Source: Trametes villosa
Taxonomy: Eukaryota; Basidiomycota; Agaricomycetes; Polyporales; Polyporaceae
NCBI GenBank assembly: GCA_002964805.2
Contig: PUDQ02000010.1
Location: forward strand, 2,046,001 to 2,110,000
DNA: 64,000 bases
Direction of reading: 5' to 3'
A program made the translations under genes and the position numbers. The stretch's first letter is position 1; the number at the start of each line of letters is the position of its first letter. The notes under the pieces are model-generated. The model did not search any database, was not told the origin of the DNA, and saw nothing but the letters and a program-made list of their open reading frames with translations. Shown here in pieces: positions 34,729 through 46,365 of the stretch.

Positions 34729-36515
34729 ATGTACGCCCCGTCCCGCCTGATCGACGCGCCATCTGCGCATCGTGATCGTTGACCGCTGTCCTGCCCCCCT
34801 CCCCCTCCAGGCCGCTGCCCGACGAGCGTCCGCGCCAGAGCGTCGCCAACCTCATCGGCCGGTTCGAGCAGCAGACGAAGCGCAACCCCGCCGCCGCCGC
34901 GACCCCGCCGCGCGCGTCCAGCGTCGTCTCGCAGCACACGGGGGACTCCGCGAAGGAGGAGCTGAAGGAGCGGCGCGAGTGGCCGCCCAAGCCCAAGTCT
35001 CCCCCGACCGCGAATGTGTTTGAGAGGCGGCATGAGGAGATCTCTTCCAAGTCGCCGGAGCCCGTCGCGCCTGCGCCTCTGACCATCCCCTCCGTGGTTC
35101 CTCCTGCTGCACCGGCAGAGGCGGAGAAGGCAGCGGATCCCGTTTCGCCTGTGACCCCCGCTACTTCTGACAAACAAGTATCCCCTGTCTCCCCTTCACC
35201 CCCCAAGAAGAAGGTCGCCGCAACACCGTCCAAGTCCACGACAGGACGGCCGTCCACTGCAGGTGGCACCCGCCCGCCCGTGACGCCCTCCAAGAACAGA
35301 GAAGGCCGGCCGAGCGTCGCAACGCCGAAGACCACGACCCGCACGCCCGTCAAGTCGCCCCCGCCCTCGTCCTTCCACCCCGCGCGCTCGACGCCCGCGG
35401 TCCCGCAGCCGAAGGCGGCCCCGGCAGCGAAGGCGGCCGCGCCCTCGCGGTCCCGGCCGAGCTCGCGCGCATCGGGCCCGATCACGCCTGCGCGCGCGAA
35501 GACCCCGTCTGCGTCGCGACCGAAGACGCCCTCGGCTGCCACGTCTGCGTCCACGCCGAAGTCGAAGCCGAAGCTGCCGTCCTCGGGCCTGTATGCGCCC
35601 ACCGCCGCGTCGCTGGCGCGTGCGCGCAATGCGGAGGGCGAGCAGCCTGCTCCTGTGCGCAAGGCCACGGCGTCGAAGGACACCTTGGACCGGCTGAGCA
35701 AGCCTACTGCGGCGAGCATCTCGAAGGTTCGCCAGCCGACACTGCCTACGCCCGCCAAGGCGGCGCCGACCGCTCGGGGAACCACTCCCGCTCCCAAGGG
35801 TGCTGCGAAGCCTCGGGCATCAGCTGCTGGCACTCCTGCAAAGGCGAGCAACACACAGGCGAAAGTGGCTGGCGGCGCTGCTGCCTCTGCGGCCGCAGCC
35901 GCTACCGCCGTCGCCGCTGCCCAGAGCGAGCCTGAACACGTTGACCAGGAGCCAGAGGCTATCCCTGACGAACCTGAACACCACGATCACGAGGAGTCGG
36001 GCAGCACGCTTGTTGACGAACCCGAACATGCCATTTCTCACGAGCCGGAGGAGATACATCAAGAGGAGGTTCAACACGAGGAGGTCGCTGAGGAGCAGCC
36101 TGCGGAGGAGGTTTCCATCGTTGCGGAGCCCGCCGAGGAGGTTGAGCACCACGAACCGTCTGCGCACTCGGAAGAGGAGGTCCCTGCCGAGCACGCACAA
36201 GAGGAGGTCGAAGAAGAACACCACGTCGAGATCGAGGAAGATACCACGCCCGAGGCCCCCAGCGCGCACGATATACCCGCGACGTCTGACGTTGAGACCG
36301 AGGCCGAAGCCGAGGTCGAGGCCGCGCACAGCGAGGGCGAGACGCACGTCGACACTGAGTCCGACACCGTCTCCGGGTCCGTCGCCGCGGACAAGAGCGG
36401 CGGCGACATCGAGGACATGGTCAGCATGCTCGAGGGGCCCGTCCTGTTTTCGAAGGACCGCCCCGTCAGCGTCCTGATCCCCGACGTCGCTGAGATCCCC
36501 GACATCGAGGATTAG
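34729..36515 (+). CDS. Large disordered protein with split start codon
   Basis: The main exon (34811-36515) is open for 568 codons, but no ATG precedes its conserved-looking start PLPDERPRQSVANLIGRFEQ. Joining AT (34729-34730) to the first G of that exon across an 80-nt intron (GTACGC donor, CTCCAG acceptor) creates an ATG in frame, giving 568 residues. The N-terminal part has SVANLIGRFEQ. The middle is rich in Ser, Pro, Thr, Ala and Lys with many TP and SP sites. The C-terminal third is acidic and rich in Glu and His, ending in GPVLFSKDRPVSVLIPD and a final acidic tail. I do not recognise the family. Composition suggests a scaffold or cytoskeleton-linked protein, but that is a guess. Confidence 0.72.
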
Positions 36516-37289
36516 GCGGGTGCGCCCCTCAAAGCACAGGGCGCGTCGCGAGCCTCGAGCCTCGAGCGACGGCGGCTCTTCTTGTGAGTAGTCAAATAGG
36601 GAAAGGAATGTATAACGCGAAGGACTCTCCTCTCTCCCATCTCTCCGGGCTCTATCTTATACCATACACCGACGGTCCGACGGCTCCCGCTCCCGCTCAT
36701 GCGCCTAACGTACAGAACTCCCCCGTACTCTTGTCCACGGCCCCGCCCCTGCTCTCTGCCACTGCATATGCATGATACTTACGTACGTATAGTGACTCGC
36801 CGCGTCTTGCTTTCGTTTCCAAGTGCCTTTCGTTTACCCCGTTTCCACAATTCCATCATCTCTGGTGTCGCTCACGGTTGCTTGGTTAGTGGTGGGATTC
36901 GCAGGCGCATGAACAGGCCTGACGGGTGTACCCTCTGCTGCTCAACTACTAAGTCTCAAGGCGATCACTAGGTCAGCCTGAAATACCAAGCCAGTTTGAT
37001 TGTGTCTAGTACGACCATTGAGTAAATACATCTATACATGAGTTCAAGGCACGGTCGAAGCTGGAGGGCGCCTATTTGCGTTAGAAGATTCGTAGCGCGT
37101 GGCCGCACTGAGAGACTCGGACGTCCTGTGTTCTGCCTTCATCTTGTCTTTCTGCTTTTCCTCTCGACCGAGTACTACGCCCTAGAAGAAAGACTGGGAG
37201 CTGTTTATGCGATAGAGCTGGTCCTCGGTGCCTCATAAAAGCATACTTAGGCCTTCCTTGGACACAATACGCGCAGGCCCATTCCCACT
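36516..37289. other. Intergenic
   Basis: This is the 3' flank of the disordered-protein gene and the upstream region of family member B. Nothing else is recognised. Confidence 0.45.
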
Positions 37290-38650
37290 ATGCAGGCCGT
37301 CATGTCTGGACTAGGCAGCGCGTCGAGGCTCGCTGCGACGAGACAATGCAGGTCCGCCATCAGGCTACGATCCCTTGAATGGGCTCGTGTGCGCTGTCTG
37401 CAGACACAGGAGGGCGGCAAGGGCGGCAACATCCGCAAAGCTGAGCCGTACGTGAGTCCACATCCTCGTTCGTTCAACGTTAGCTCCAACATCAATGCGC
37501 GCCGTGCAGAAACTTCCACCAGCAATATACGCGAGGGACTGGCAGCCCCCTTCTATCGACGTCGAGCTACGCACGCTCCGCCCCGAGAACCTCGTCCGGG
37601 ACGACTACGTCGACCTCTCCGACTGCCGCGGCGTCGCCTACGACCCCGACCCCTCCGCCAGCCCGTCCGCGCAGGTGCCGTACCTGACCTACGGCCGCCG
37701 CCAGTTCCACAATCCCGCCGCCGGCGAGCGCATCCTGCAGTACACGCCCTTCCCCGTCAACACGCGCGGCTTCTTCTACTACCGCGCGCACCCGTACGCG
37801 CACGAGGGCGGCGCGGTGCGCTTCCGCATCGCGCCCTCCGCGGACCCCGCGCACTTCGCCACGGGCGCGGACCTGCTCACCGAGCACGGGCTGCCCTGGC
37901 AGATCCCCCTCCTCGCGATCGCGCAGCAGCCGCGGCTCGCGGTCGTGCGCGCGCTGCTCCTGCGCGAGGGGCTCGTCGCGCCCGCACACATGGCGCACTG
38001 CCGCGCGCTCGTGGAGGGCGTCGCGCCGAACGGCGTCGGGCCGCTCTCGCAGATCGTGTACACGCTCGGGGAGCCGTTCGTGCTCGACCTCACGCAGCCG
38101 ACGCAGGGCGTGTACTTCTCGGCGGGCTCCCGCCTGTGTCGGCTCACGCCCCGCCGGGTGTTCGTGACGAAGTGGTGGGAGCGGGTGCACCAGGACTGGC
38201 AGTACGAAGGTGCGTCTTCGGCGTCGTGCTTTTGCAGTGCTCGGAAGAGGAGCTGACGATGGGGGGGTGTAGAGGGCTTGCTGAAATGCGCGCTGACCGC
38301 CGTTGTGCAAGGAGGCGGCGAGAGCTCTATTGGGCTGGAGGTGCAGCGCATCATCGAGCCGGTGCGCAAGACGAAGCAGGAGATCGAGAAGAAGATAACA
38401 TGGGCGCTGGATCCCGAGCCCGGGAAGCTGCTGCAGACGGTGGGGGGCGCTTGGGAGCTCTATGCGGCTAGGGTAGTACCGGAGCCATGGGTTCTGAAGC
38501 GGAAGCTGCTGGAGCGCGATTCGCTCAAACGACGGCGGTGCGTAATCCGCAACCTGAGACGCATGTTACTGGAATTACCGCTCTGACTTCTTTGAACACA
38601 GGGATGCGGAAGCACGGCGGAGAGCGCGAACCAGCGGTACACTGGAGTGA
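37290..38650 (+). CDS. Family member B: RGFFY-motif protein with presequence exon
   Basis: Four exons (37290-37451, 37510-38209, 38273-38537, 38602-38650) give 391 residues. Exon 1 codes for MQAVMSGLGSASRLAATRQ and further basic residues, a good mitochondrial presequence candidate. The long exon holds the family core: DDYVDLSDCRG, YTPFPVNTRGFFYY, VRFRIAPSADPAHFATGADL and LTEHGLPWQIPLLAI. After a phase 1 intron, exon 3 carries EVQRIIEPVRKTK. A phase 2 intron precedes a short basic tail. The same phase 1 and phase 2 intron sites recur in member E. The product is probably mitochondrial. The reaction or partner is unknown. Confidence 0.85.
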
Positions 38651-39200
38651 TGTCGTCGGTTGTGCGTTGCTACTGTGATATCGCATTTACTATACGCACT
38701 ACTCAATTCCACCTGCGATGTTCACCATGGATGCGAGCAACGAGCTCGAACTCACTTTATCTGGGCCCTACAACATGTCTAACCGATCGGCGACTCCGAG
38801 TACAAGTATTTACTGGATGGTCATTCGATAGAATAGTAAAAGACCCCTGCTCAGGGTCTTTATCGCTTGTCTCCCTGCACCCATTTTCACGTAACAAGAT
38901 GTACCCTTGCCCATGAACGTCGAACATCACTCAACAGCCCTCTCAGCAAGCCCAGCCAGAAACTTGAAGAAACCCTTGCCTAGGGTTAGGGGTTACTGCC
39001 ATATGTTTTGGAGGCCGGGGAGGCGGCAGCCGGGAACCGGGTCCGGGTCCGGGCGCTGTGTGTCTCCGGACGCGGTCATCAGCGACGCCTCCGACTCTGG
39101 GGCTGCTCATGTAGCTGCCGCCACGGTTTCCCTCCTGACCTCCTCCTCTCCTCTCTCTCCTTCTGCCCCTCGGATCGCCTGAGCACGCCCTGCAGACGAC
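38651..39200. other. Intergenic, upstream of the carrier gene
   Basis: No gene is seen. A short TAGGGTTAGGGG run near 38981 and a CCGGGTCCGGGTCCGGG run just upstream of the carrier gene are the only visible patterns. Confidence 0.4.
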
Positions 39201-40738
39201 ATGTCGAAGCCAACGCAACTTACGCCGTTTGGCTATGCCCTCGCGGGCGCGCTGGGTGCCTGCTTCAGTAACGCGTGAGTGCTCGTACTTGTCTGGTTCC
39301 TTGGCTCTCACTTGCAAGATACTACACGCCCCTGAGAGTCCGAGATGAGCTCCGGGTTACTGTTCACTTTTGCGCAGCGACGTTGGATGCCCAGAGGGCG
39401 ATCTGTTCGTTGTGCTCGGCGGAAGTCGTGGGAGTGCCTCGGGACGGTCGTGTCCCTCTCGCTGAACCGTTAGCTCATTGAATATTGCAGTGTTGTATAT
39501 CCTCTAGACATGTGAGTTTCAACTATCATTCCCCGGGTGCCTCATTCCCTAACGGTTGGTCCAGCGTGAAGACGCGGATACAGGCAGCGACCGTGGACTC
39601 GGACCCGTCCGAGAAGGAGAAGCTGAGCATCGTCAACATCCTTATCCGGATCCTCAAGGAGGAGGGCTTCGGGGGCTACTACCGTGGCTTCATGGCGACC
39701 ATGCTCAACACCTTCTCCATGCGTGAGTCGCGCACCCGCCGCCTTTCCCCGGGGTATTACGCTAAATACCGCCCGCAGAATACGCGTACTTCTTCTTCTA
39801 CTCCTTCGTGCGCACATCATACATAAAGCGCCTGGCTGCGAAACGCCCAGCAGGCAGCGCCGCCGCGCCGCTCAGCACAGCGGCAGAACTCGCGCTCGGA
39901 GCGGCAGCGGGTGCACTTGCGCAGATATTCACCATCCCCGTCGCGGTGATCGCGACCCGGCAGCAGATCGGGCGCTCGCTCGACCGGCCGTCCGCGAAGA
40001 AGGCGGGCAAGGCTCCGGCGGACGGCGAGAAGAAGGCAGAGGCGGAAGACGAGTACGACGACTCTTTCGTGGGCGTCGCGAAGGAGATCATCGCGGAGGA
40101 GGGCGTGACGGGTCTGTGGCTGGGAATCAAGCCCGGACTTGTGCTGACGGTGAACCCGGCGATCACGTACGGGATGTACGAGCGCGTGAAGAGCGTGATG
40201 CTCATCGCGAAGGGCGAGACGAGTGCGAAGGCGGGCGCGAAGTTGAGCCCGTGGATGGCGTTCACGGTTGGGGCGCTGAGCAAGGCTCTTGCGACCGTCG
40301 TACGTATATCCGTATTTGCGGGCAGTTCACGCGATAACTGAACTATTTCGCTGCCACAGGTTACATACCCCTATATCATGGCGAAGATCCGCATCCAGGC
40401 GCGGTCGGCGGATATCGAGGAGGCGCAAGAGGAGCACATCGCCCTCCCGCAACACAACAAGCCGCACCACAAGACGGGCCACCACGTCGGCGCGCTCACC
40501 GTCCTGCAGCGTATTTGGCGGCGCAACGGCTTCCTGGGCTGGTATCAGGTGCGTTCTTCGATTCCTCCATCGCACCGTGGTCGACGGATGCTGACTGAGA
40601 CGGGCACAGGGCATGGGCGCGCAGCTCGTGAAGGCGGTTATCACGCAGGCGCTGCTCTTCATGTCGAAGGACCAGTTCGAGCACTGGGCGCTGGGGATCA
40701 TGGTCCTGCTGTACCGCCTGCAGGGCGGGAAGTCATGA
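39201..40738 (+). CDS. ANT1: Peroxisomal-type adenine nucleotide carrier (SLC25)
   Basis: Mitochondrial carrier family members of this kind exchange ATP for AMP across the peroxisomal membrane to fuel fatty-acid activation. Six exons (39201-39274, 39491-39511, 39565-39722, 39779-40299, 40360-40548, 40610-40738) give 363 residues. Three repeats are marked by VVYPLDIVKTRIQ, FTIPVAVIATRQQ and VTYPYIMAKIRIQ. The second and third are departures from the usual PxDxxKxR of mitochondrial carriers, a pattern I associate with the PMP47/PMP34 group. Exon 2 is 21 nt and codes for VVYPLD of the first signature. Assignment to the carrier family is firm. The peroxisomal subtype is likely but not proven. Confidence 0.87.
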
Positions 40739-41193
40739 CGGGCTTGGTGCGCGTGTACGCTCGATCTGTAGGGTACTGTATAAGGCGGTGCTGCCTGTAT
40801 TCCATCTTGTGCGGCTTTGGAGCCCTTTGACCTGGCTGACGTTCCTGGTGAATGCCTGAAAGCCCCTGATGACTGCCTGTGGACTGCCGTGACGCCCAAA
40901 CCCTCAGGACACCCGATCTCACTCCGTATTGCTCCCGGTGGGATGCATGGTGCATGCGCAACTGCATGCCTTGCTACTGTAGTAGAGTCTGGTTGAAGCA
41001 TGTGCTTCGGTAACGGCCAAGTTCTCAAGGCGTTCCAGCAGTATGATATCCGCTCCCCAGAATGCGATGCCTAACCCAGTATCATTGCTCCCGCTTATCG
41101 GGCACGGGCTGCTGCATATGCCTCCGCACACGAGCCTTCTTGCTGTTCGCTACGATCTCTCTCCTAAACTCGATGTCAAGACAGAGTTCCGCA
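40739..41193. other. Convergent intergenic region
   Basis: It lies between the carrier gene (+) and family member C (-) and should hold both terminators. Nothing else is recognised. Confidence 0.45.
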
Positions 41194-42469
41194 TCATGCT
41201 GAGAGACGGACATACCACTTCATGTCCCTCCCGCGCAATACCTCCTCAATCAGCTCTTGCGTTTTCCCGAGGCTGTTGAGCTCGACCACGTTGCCGCGGA
41301 CTGTCAGGAGCTTCCCCGGCACCAGCGGGAGGTCGACTAGCGGGAAATTCGGCGGCACGTTTTCGGCCATGCGCACAGGCTCGACGATCTTGACAACGCG
41401 CAGACTAACCGACCCCGTCTTGGGGTGCATCTCCAGCCGACACACCAGACGACCCCCTAGTGCACAGCGCACGACAACGCAAGGAACCATCAGCTTGTGC
41501 ACGTCTGCAACAGAGGCTAGCTGCACTCACCCACAAACGGCCACTCCTCCCGCAGACACGGCTGCGTAAGGAAGATCACGCACATGTACAGCGGGTATAT
41601 GGCCTTCGCACCCCCGGGAACGAACACCCTCTGCCGCGGCTGCGCGAGGTCGACCCAGAACGGCTCGCCCGCAGTGCTCACGACCTGCGTCTGCGCGTCC
41701 ATGCGCCAGTGCCGGCGCGCGCGCTCCACCGCGCCAGCAACGCGCCCGAGGTCGACGCACCGGTCCCGCACGAACGCGTCGCGCAGGACCGTGTAGCGCG
41801 GCATCAGCAGCGCGGGGAGCAGCGCGAACTGCCATGGGGTGCCGTACTCGCCGAGTAGGTCGCGTCCGGCGGCCCACTGTGCGGGGTCTGGGTTGTCCAG
41901 GAGGCGGAAGCGCAATGCGCCGCCGAGTGGGGAGAGCGCGCGGGGGTGGAAGTAGAAGAAGCCGCGGGTTTTTGGGGGGAAGGGGGTGAATCCGCGGGAG
42001 CCGCCGCGGTGGACGCCGTAAGTGATGATGGCTGGGAGCTGAGACGGAAGGTCCTCTCCTGTTGTACTGGTAGTAGGGGAAGGGGTGCGTGGGTCGACTG
42101 CGAGCGCTCGAGAGTCGGACAGATCGAGGTAGTCCTCTGCGCTTAGTTTGTTGTGTCGTACGGTGCGTATATTCCACCGGATTAACGGTGTATCCTTTGC
42201 GGTTGATTCAAGGGCATCTTCGGATGACCTCTGCTATACTTAAGCTGAGTGTTTGTGCAGGTTGAAGCGAATGAACTCACAAGATCCAAGTTGGACGTAC
42301 GCCTGTGGGAGAAATATCGCTTCTGAGCAGCACATCGCCATTTCGCGGCGAATATGTTACCCGGGTGGTTGCTACACGTCAGTGCGATTGCCTGTATGCT
42401 GTTTCCGGGGCTTCTCAACCCAAGGCCGAGCGCGAGGCTACTACGAAGGCTGCGCGGGAGGACCTGCAT
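41194..42469 (-). CDS. Family member C: RGFFY-motif protein with presequence exon
   Basis: Three exons (42469-42281, 42230-41531, 41456-41194) give 383 residues. Exon 1 codes for MQVLPRSLRSSLALGLGLRS and on, basic and Ser/Leu-rich without acidic residues, a strong presequence candidate. The 700-nt middle exon, identical in length and phase to that of member B, carries LSAEDYLDLSDSRALAVDP, FTPFPPKTRGFFYF, LRFRLLDNPDPAQWAAGRDL and LGEYGTPWQFALL. The last exon has VVKIVEPVRMAE. In the last exon I used the acceptor that matches member E; an upstream acceptor also keeps the frame and would add 19 residues. Function is unknown. Confidence 0.84.
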
Positions 42470-44493
42470 GGTTCCGTGCTTGTTCCAGCGTGCGATCCTT
42501 CAAGCTTCAAGAACCGTCTCCAAAATCAGCCTGTCGCTTTGACGCTTTCAGAGGAACAACCGCGCCAACCTGAGCTATCTAGCGAGCGTGGTTAGTTTTG
42601 CGAGACCGCAACCATGAGAACGGCGAGACCCGGTATCGTAGTGCGGAGTGAACTTCAGAGCCGGTCACAAGTATGTGGCGAACGTTCTACTGAGGCCGAA
42701 GCGCGCGCCTACAGCCCGCCGTGCGCATGCCGATCGCGAAGTTTAATAGTACTGAGCATTTATATGGTTTTCTAGCGAGCTAAGAGGCGCAAAGTCTACC
42801 TAGAGATGGCGCAGTCTCTACCAGAGAAACTATACCAACAGTGACGCCAACAATATGAGTCTTGCAAGATCTCAATCGCTATACAGCCATGCGACTTGAG
42901 TCTGTACGGTCGAGCACGTGTCATTGGCCATGGGATCCATCGCATTGAGGAAGCGACCACGGCCAGCGTGGGAGTATGGAAACAAAACATGCGGCGAGGG
43001 AAAGCATTTGCAGCCCTGCAATCATGGCGTATAGAGAGAAATAAGATTCGGGCAGGCCAGTATGGTGGAGCCAGGAGTGGACGGCTTAGCCCTTGAAGCA
43101 GCGGCTGCGAGGCCATAGTGCATTAGCAAGGACTCGGAAGAAAAGAAGATGAACGCCACGCACAGAGGTAGACAGCCAACCTCGCGTGCGCATCAGCGCA
43201 AGCCACATGAAGTGGGGGAGGGGTCGGCCAGGCGGGTGAGGCCAGGAGTGGACGGCCTCAAGCCTTGGACCGGCGGCTGACGTGCAGTAGTGCATCAGCA
43301 AGGGAAAAGCGTCGGGGGATTTGACCGTGACGCACGATTGGAGCCTGCCAAAACCGCGAGCGCATCTGCGCATATGAGAGGTAGAGGAATGAGACTCGAT
43401 AGCAGGTCGCCGTTCCCTAAATAACGGTAGCCACGACTGTCCAGAGCCATCGTCAGGGACAGACGAGTAAGGGAGCTATGGGTGAGCGTACCGCCAGCGT
43501 CGTATGGTGGCCGCGGGTTCGTGTCCCAGATGCGAGCTGGGGAGGCATCTCCGAGAAGATGCCCCGAGCCGTCGGTGACGACTCGGCACACGCCCATTGA
43601 CCAGGCTTACGCTACTGGTGTTTGGCGGCGCCCCAGCTGGAGTGGCTTCCCTCCTGGGGAAGGGGCGGCTATATCGCAGTACGGTCAGCGAACAGCGTAC
43701 ACAGGTCTGAAGGTTGGGGAGCTTACTGCTAGCACCCTCAACCACAAATGAAGCATGCTCCGGGGACACGAGTCCGCAGGGAAGGCTGGAAAGCGGAAAG
43801 TCAAGCGTAGGAAGCAACCCTGCGAGAGCGATAGAAAGCAGAAGGAAGGTGAGGCACCCGGCGGGGAGGAAGGGTAAGGGAATTTGAAAGTGCTTGAAGA
43901 GCACAGTCGGGGAGAGGAAGGGGGGAGAGAGTGCCTAGAGAGTAAAATCGGACGAGGGGCACTCTCATATACACCTCGGGGGTGACAGCACTGTACGCCG
44001 CTGGCTAGCAGCTACACGATCGGCGTCAGCCTCGCATGCCAATAGCTGAACCGAACACCAACGTGAATTGGATGACCTCCGATTGACAGGTCTTCACCAA
44101 ATCGGATGTTGTGGTTGGATTTGAGCCTGTACCACCACACCGCCAGTCAAGAAGTGTATGGTCTGGGGCTTCGCTGTATGAGGGGGCGTAGAATTAGAAA
44201 CAGCCGATGCATGTAGCATAGTCTAGTTAGATTATTGAGACATGATTAGTAGCGCAAGGTATCCGGGTAGTTATGTTGAGATGAGAGCGGCAGTGGTACA
44301 TACGGAATATGGGCGGTGAGCAGTTTCAAAGCCATATGATCCAGGCGTGTCGAATTATACGAGGAACGTAGAGAGACACCAAACTAACGGCTCGCGAGGA
44401 AAGGTCGAGCGTTGCATACCATCCACCTGTTAAGTAACCACAGTCGTTTGCGCCCTATATAGCGGATACTCCATAGTCATGCCACAGTATCCC
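42470..44493. other. Gene-poor stretch with a local duplication
   Basis: No secure gene. Two diverged copies of a stretch of about 62 bases lie in direct orientation at 43070-43131 and 43241-43303. A minus-strand frame at 43116-42796 has a presequence-like N terminus but leads to nothing recognisable. Confidence 0.4.
43070..43303 (+). repeat. Diverged direct repeat
   Basis: GCCAGGAGTGGACGGC starts both copies (43070 and 43241) and each ends about 62 bases later in GCATNAGCAAGG. Inner positions are diverged. The two copies are separated by about 110 bases. Confidence 0.6.
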
Positions 44494-45842
44494 TCACTGA
44501 CTCGACTGCGTAGACGTGGGCCTAGTATTGGAGTTCCCTGTCCTGGATCGACACGTTAGTTGAGGCGTGCCATGAAGCAGTCCAGCACGAACATACCCCC
44601 TGGACCTCGCGAGCGCCAGATTCACTGCGTGTCGGCGTAGAAGGGCCTCCCTGACCGCAGTCGTGTACGGCGAGCGGTCAGTTCCAAAGTAGGCCCACGG
44701 GCGGCCGTAACGGGTGATGAGCTGCCCCGCCTGAGGCTCGTCGTGGAGGGAGTCGACCGGCGGGTAGTCTTTCTTCACGCGCACCGGCTCGATGATGCGG
44801 AGGACGCGCACGTAGAGGAACCCGCCCTGCCTCTCAAATCTGCATAAGAGCGCGCCAGCTGTAGACACGTATCAGGCTGTGAGGCACTTCGAGCGGCGTG
44901 GCATGTCGCACCTTCGTAGCGCCAGCCGGCGGTTTCGTGCGTCCAGAAGAGGCGGTCCGCTTTGATCTGCAAGAGCCTCTTGATCCCACCCACGAACACG
45001 GACGCATCCTTGGACGCGAGGGAGAGGTAGAATGGCTCGCCGCTCTCGTAAATGACCTGCGTCAACGGCCCCAGGACGGTCCTCGAGTTCCTCCGCAGCT
45101 CTGTGCACATCTCCAGGCAGTCAGCGATAGACCAGGGACCGCCGGTGTTGGGCGGGCTTCGCAGCAACACGTCGCGCAGGCCGACATACGCTTCGGATGT
45201 CGCGATGGTCAACAGGGGGATTTGCCAGGGCGCGCCGAACTCATTGAGGAGGTCCCGCCCTTGGTCGAATAGGCTACAGTCCGGAGACTGCATAACGCGG
45301 AAGCGTAGCGAGCCGCTCACGGGGATGCCGGCGCGGCGGTAGTAGTAGAAGAACCCTCGCGTGTTGACTGGGAATGGCGTGTGCTCGATAACATCGCGTC
45401 CCGCCTCCGAGCGGTAGTGCCTGCGACCGTACGGCACGAGCGGGGTCTTGCCGCCAGGAGGAGTGGACGCCTTGGCATCCGCGGCGATGACCCGAACGTC
45501 TGACAGGTCGACGTAATCCTTGGGGGTGAGCTTTGTGCGGTCCAGCGTGTGTAGCTTCACGACCAGTTTCCTCGAGGAGTCATCGTTGTAATCCGCGCGT
45601 GGCCTCTCTTTGAACGGCTGAGTAAGGGCTTGGTATAGCAGCGGTGTTTAGATTTGAAGGGAGCTTACGAGGTGTTGCGTCTCGGTAGTGAATCGTCGGG
45701 TTTGGAATGATACTCGGGCCAGAGACCTTTCCCGGATATCCGCCCTCAGCGTCCCCATACGTTGCAAGACATGGCTACGGCACCCGCCCGTAAGAACAGG
45801 TGTCAGAAGCGACCTTGTGGATGCTCCCGCCAGCGGTGTCAT
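44494..45842 (-). CDS. Family member D: RGFFY-motif protein with presequence exon
   Basis: Three exons (45842-45669, 45617-44912, 44858-44494) give 414 residues. A possible extra 54-nt intron near the end (GTATGT donor, CTAAC branch site) would make it 396. Exon 1 codes for a Ser/Thr/Arg-rich, mitochondrial-type N terminus beginning MTPLAGASTRSLLTPVLTGG. The core has LTPKDYVDLSDVRVIAAD, HTPFPVNTRGFFYYY, LRFRVMQSPDCSLFDQGRDL and LNEFGAPWQIPLLTI. The last exon has VLRIIEPVRVKKDYP. A TTG codon slightly upstream is in frame but the ATG at 45842 is preferred. Start codons of D and the GT17 gene face away from each other across 523 bases. Confidence 0.82.
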
Positions 45843-46365
45843 GCTACTCCCCAGCAAGAACCCAAGCCCTAGATTGTTCAGAAGCCTAGGTAGGGCGCGT
45901 AGGAAGAATATACGACGTGGGTTTTGAGTGCGCCGAGGTCACTAGCGGGAGAGCAAGCGTGCACGTACGCGAAGAGAGGTGGAGGATGAGAACGAGGACG
46001 AGTCTCGGCTGGGCACTGTAGACGCCAGCGGTCCCCGACGCATTTCCGAATTTGGGCAAGGGCGCGTCAATACTGATGCGCCATCACTGGCCGCTACTTG
46101 ACCCGCGCTTGACCAGATTCCTCTGTGCACGACCGTCCACTACTCCCCCCTCACTCACGAAGGCATAGGCGCAGCCAAGCGTATCTCTTTGAGACAGATA
46201 TCCAAGGATAATCTTCAAGCCGTGCCGCAGCCGCGCCCCATTAGCTGAATCGGAGATCAAACTCATACACCGACACAGACGCGGTGGCGACTGCAGGCGG
46301 TGCACTGGCTCGCGCTTCCTCCTTTCTGGCCACCATCTCTTGACTCTCTGCTTGTACTCTATGAC
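45843..46365. promoter_or_regulatory. Divergent promoter region of member D and the GT17 gene
   Basis: The two genes diverge from this interval, so it should contain both promoters. No TATA box or repeat is recognised. Confidence 0.4.

Noticed and set aside
34586..35854. Long minus-strand frame of over 400 codons opposite the disordered-protein gene
   Set aside because: It is antisense to a well-supported exon and rich in Gly, Val and Ala, as expected from the complement of GC-rich Ala/Pro codons.
38981..38992. Telomere-like TAGGGTTAGGGG
   Set aside because: Only about two repeat units are present, too few to support an interstitial telomere.
42796..43116. Minus-strand frame with a presequence-like N terminus, possibly a sixth family member
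   Set aside because: None of the family motifs follows it in any frame.
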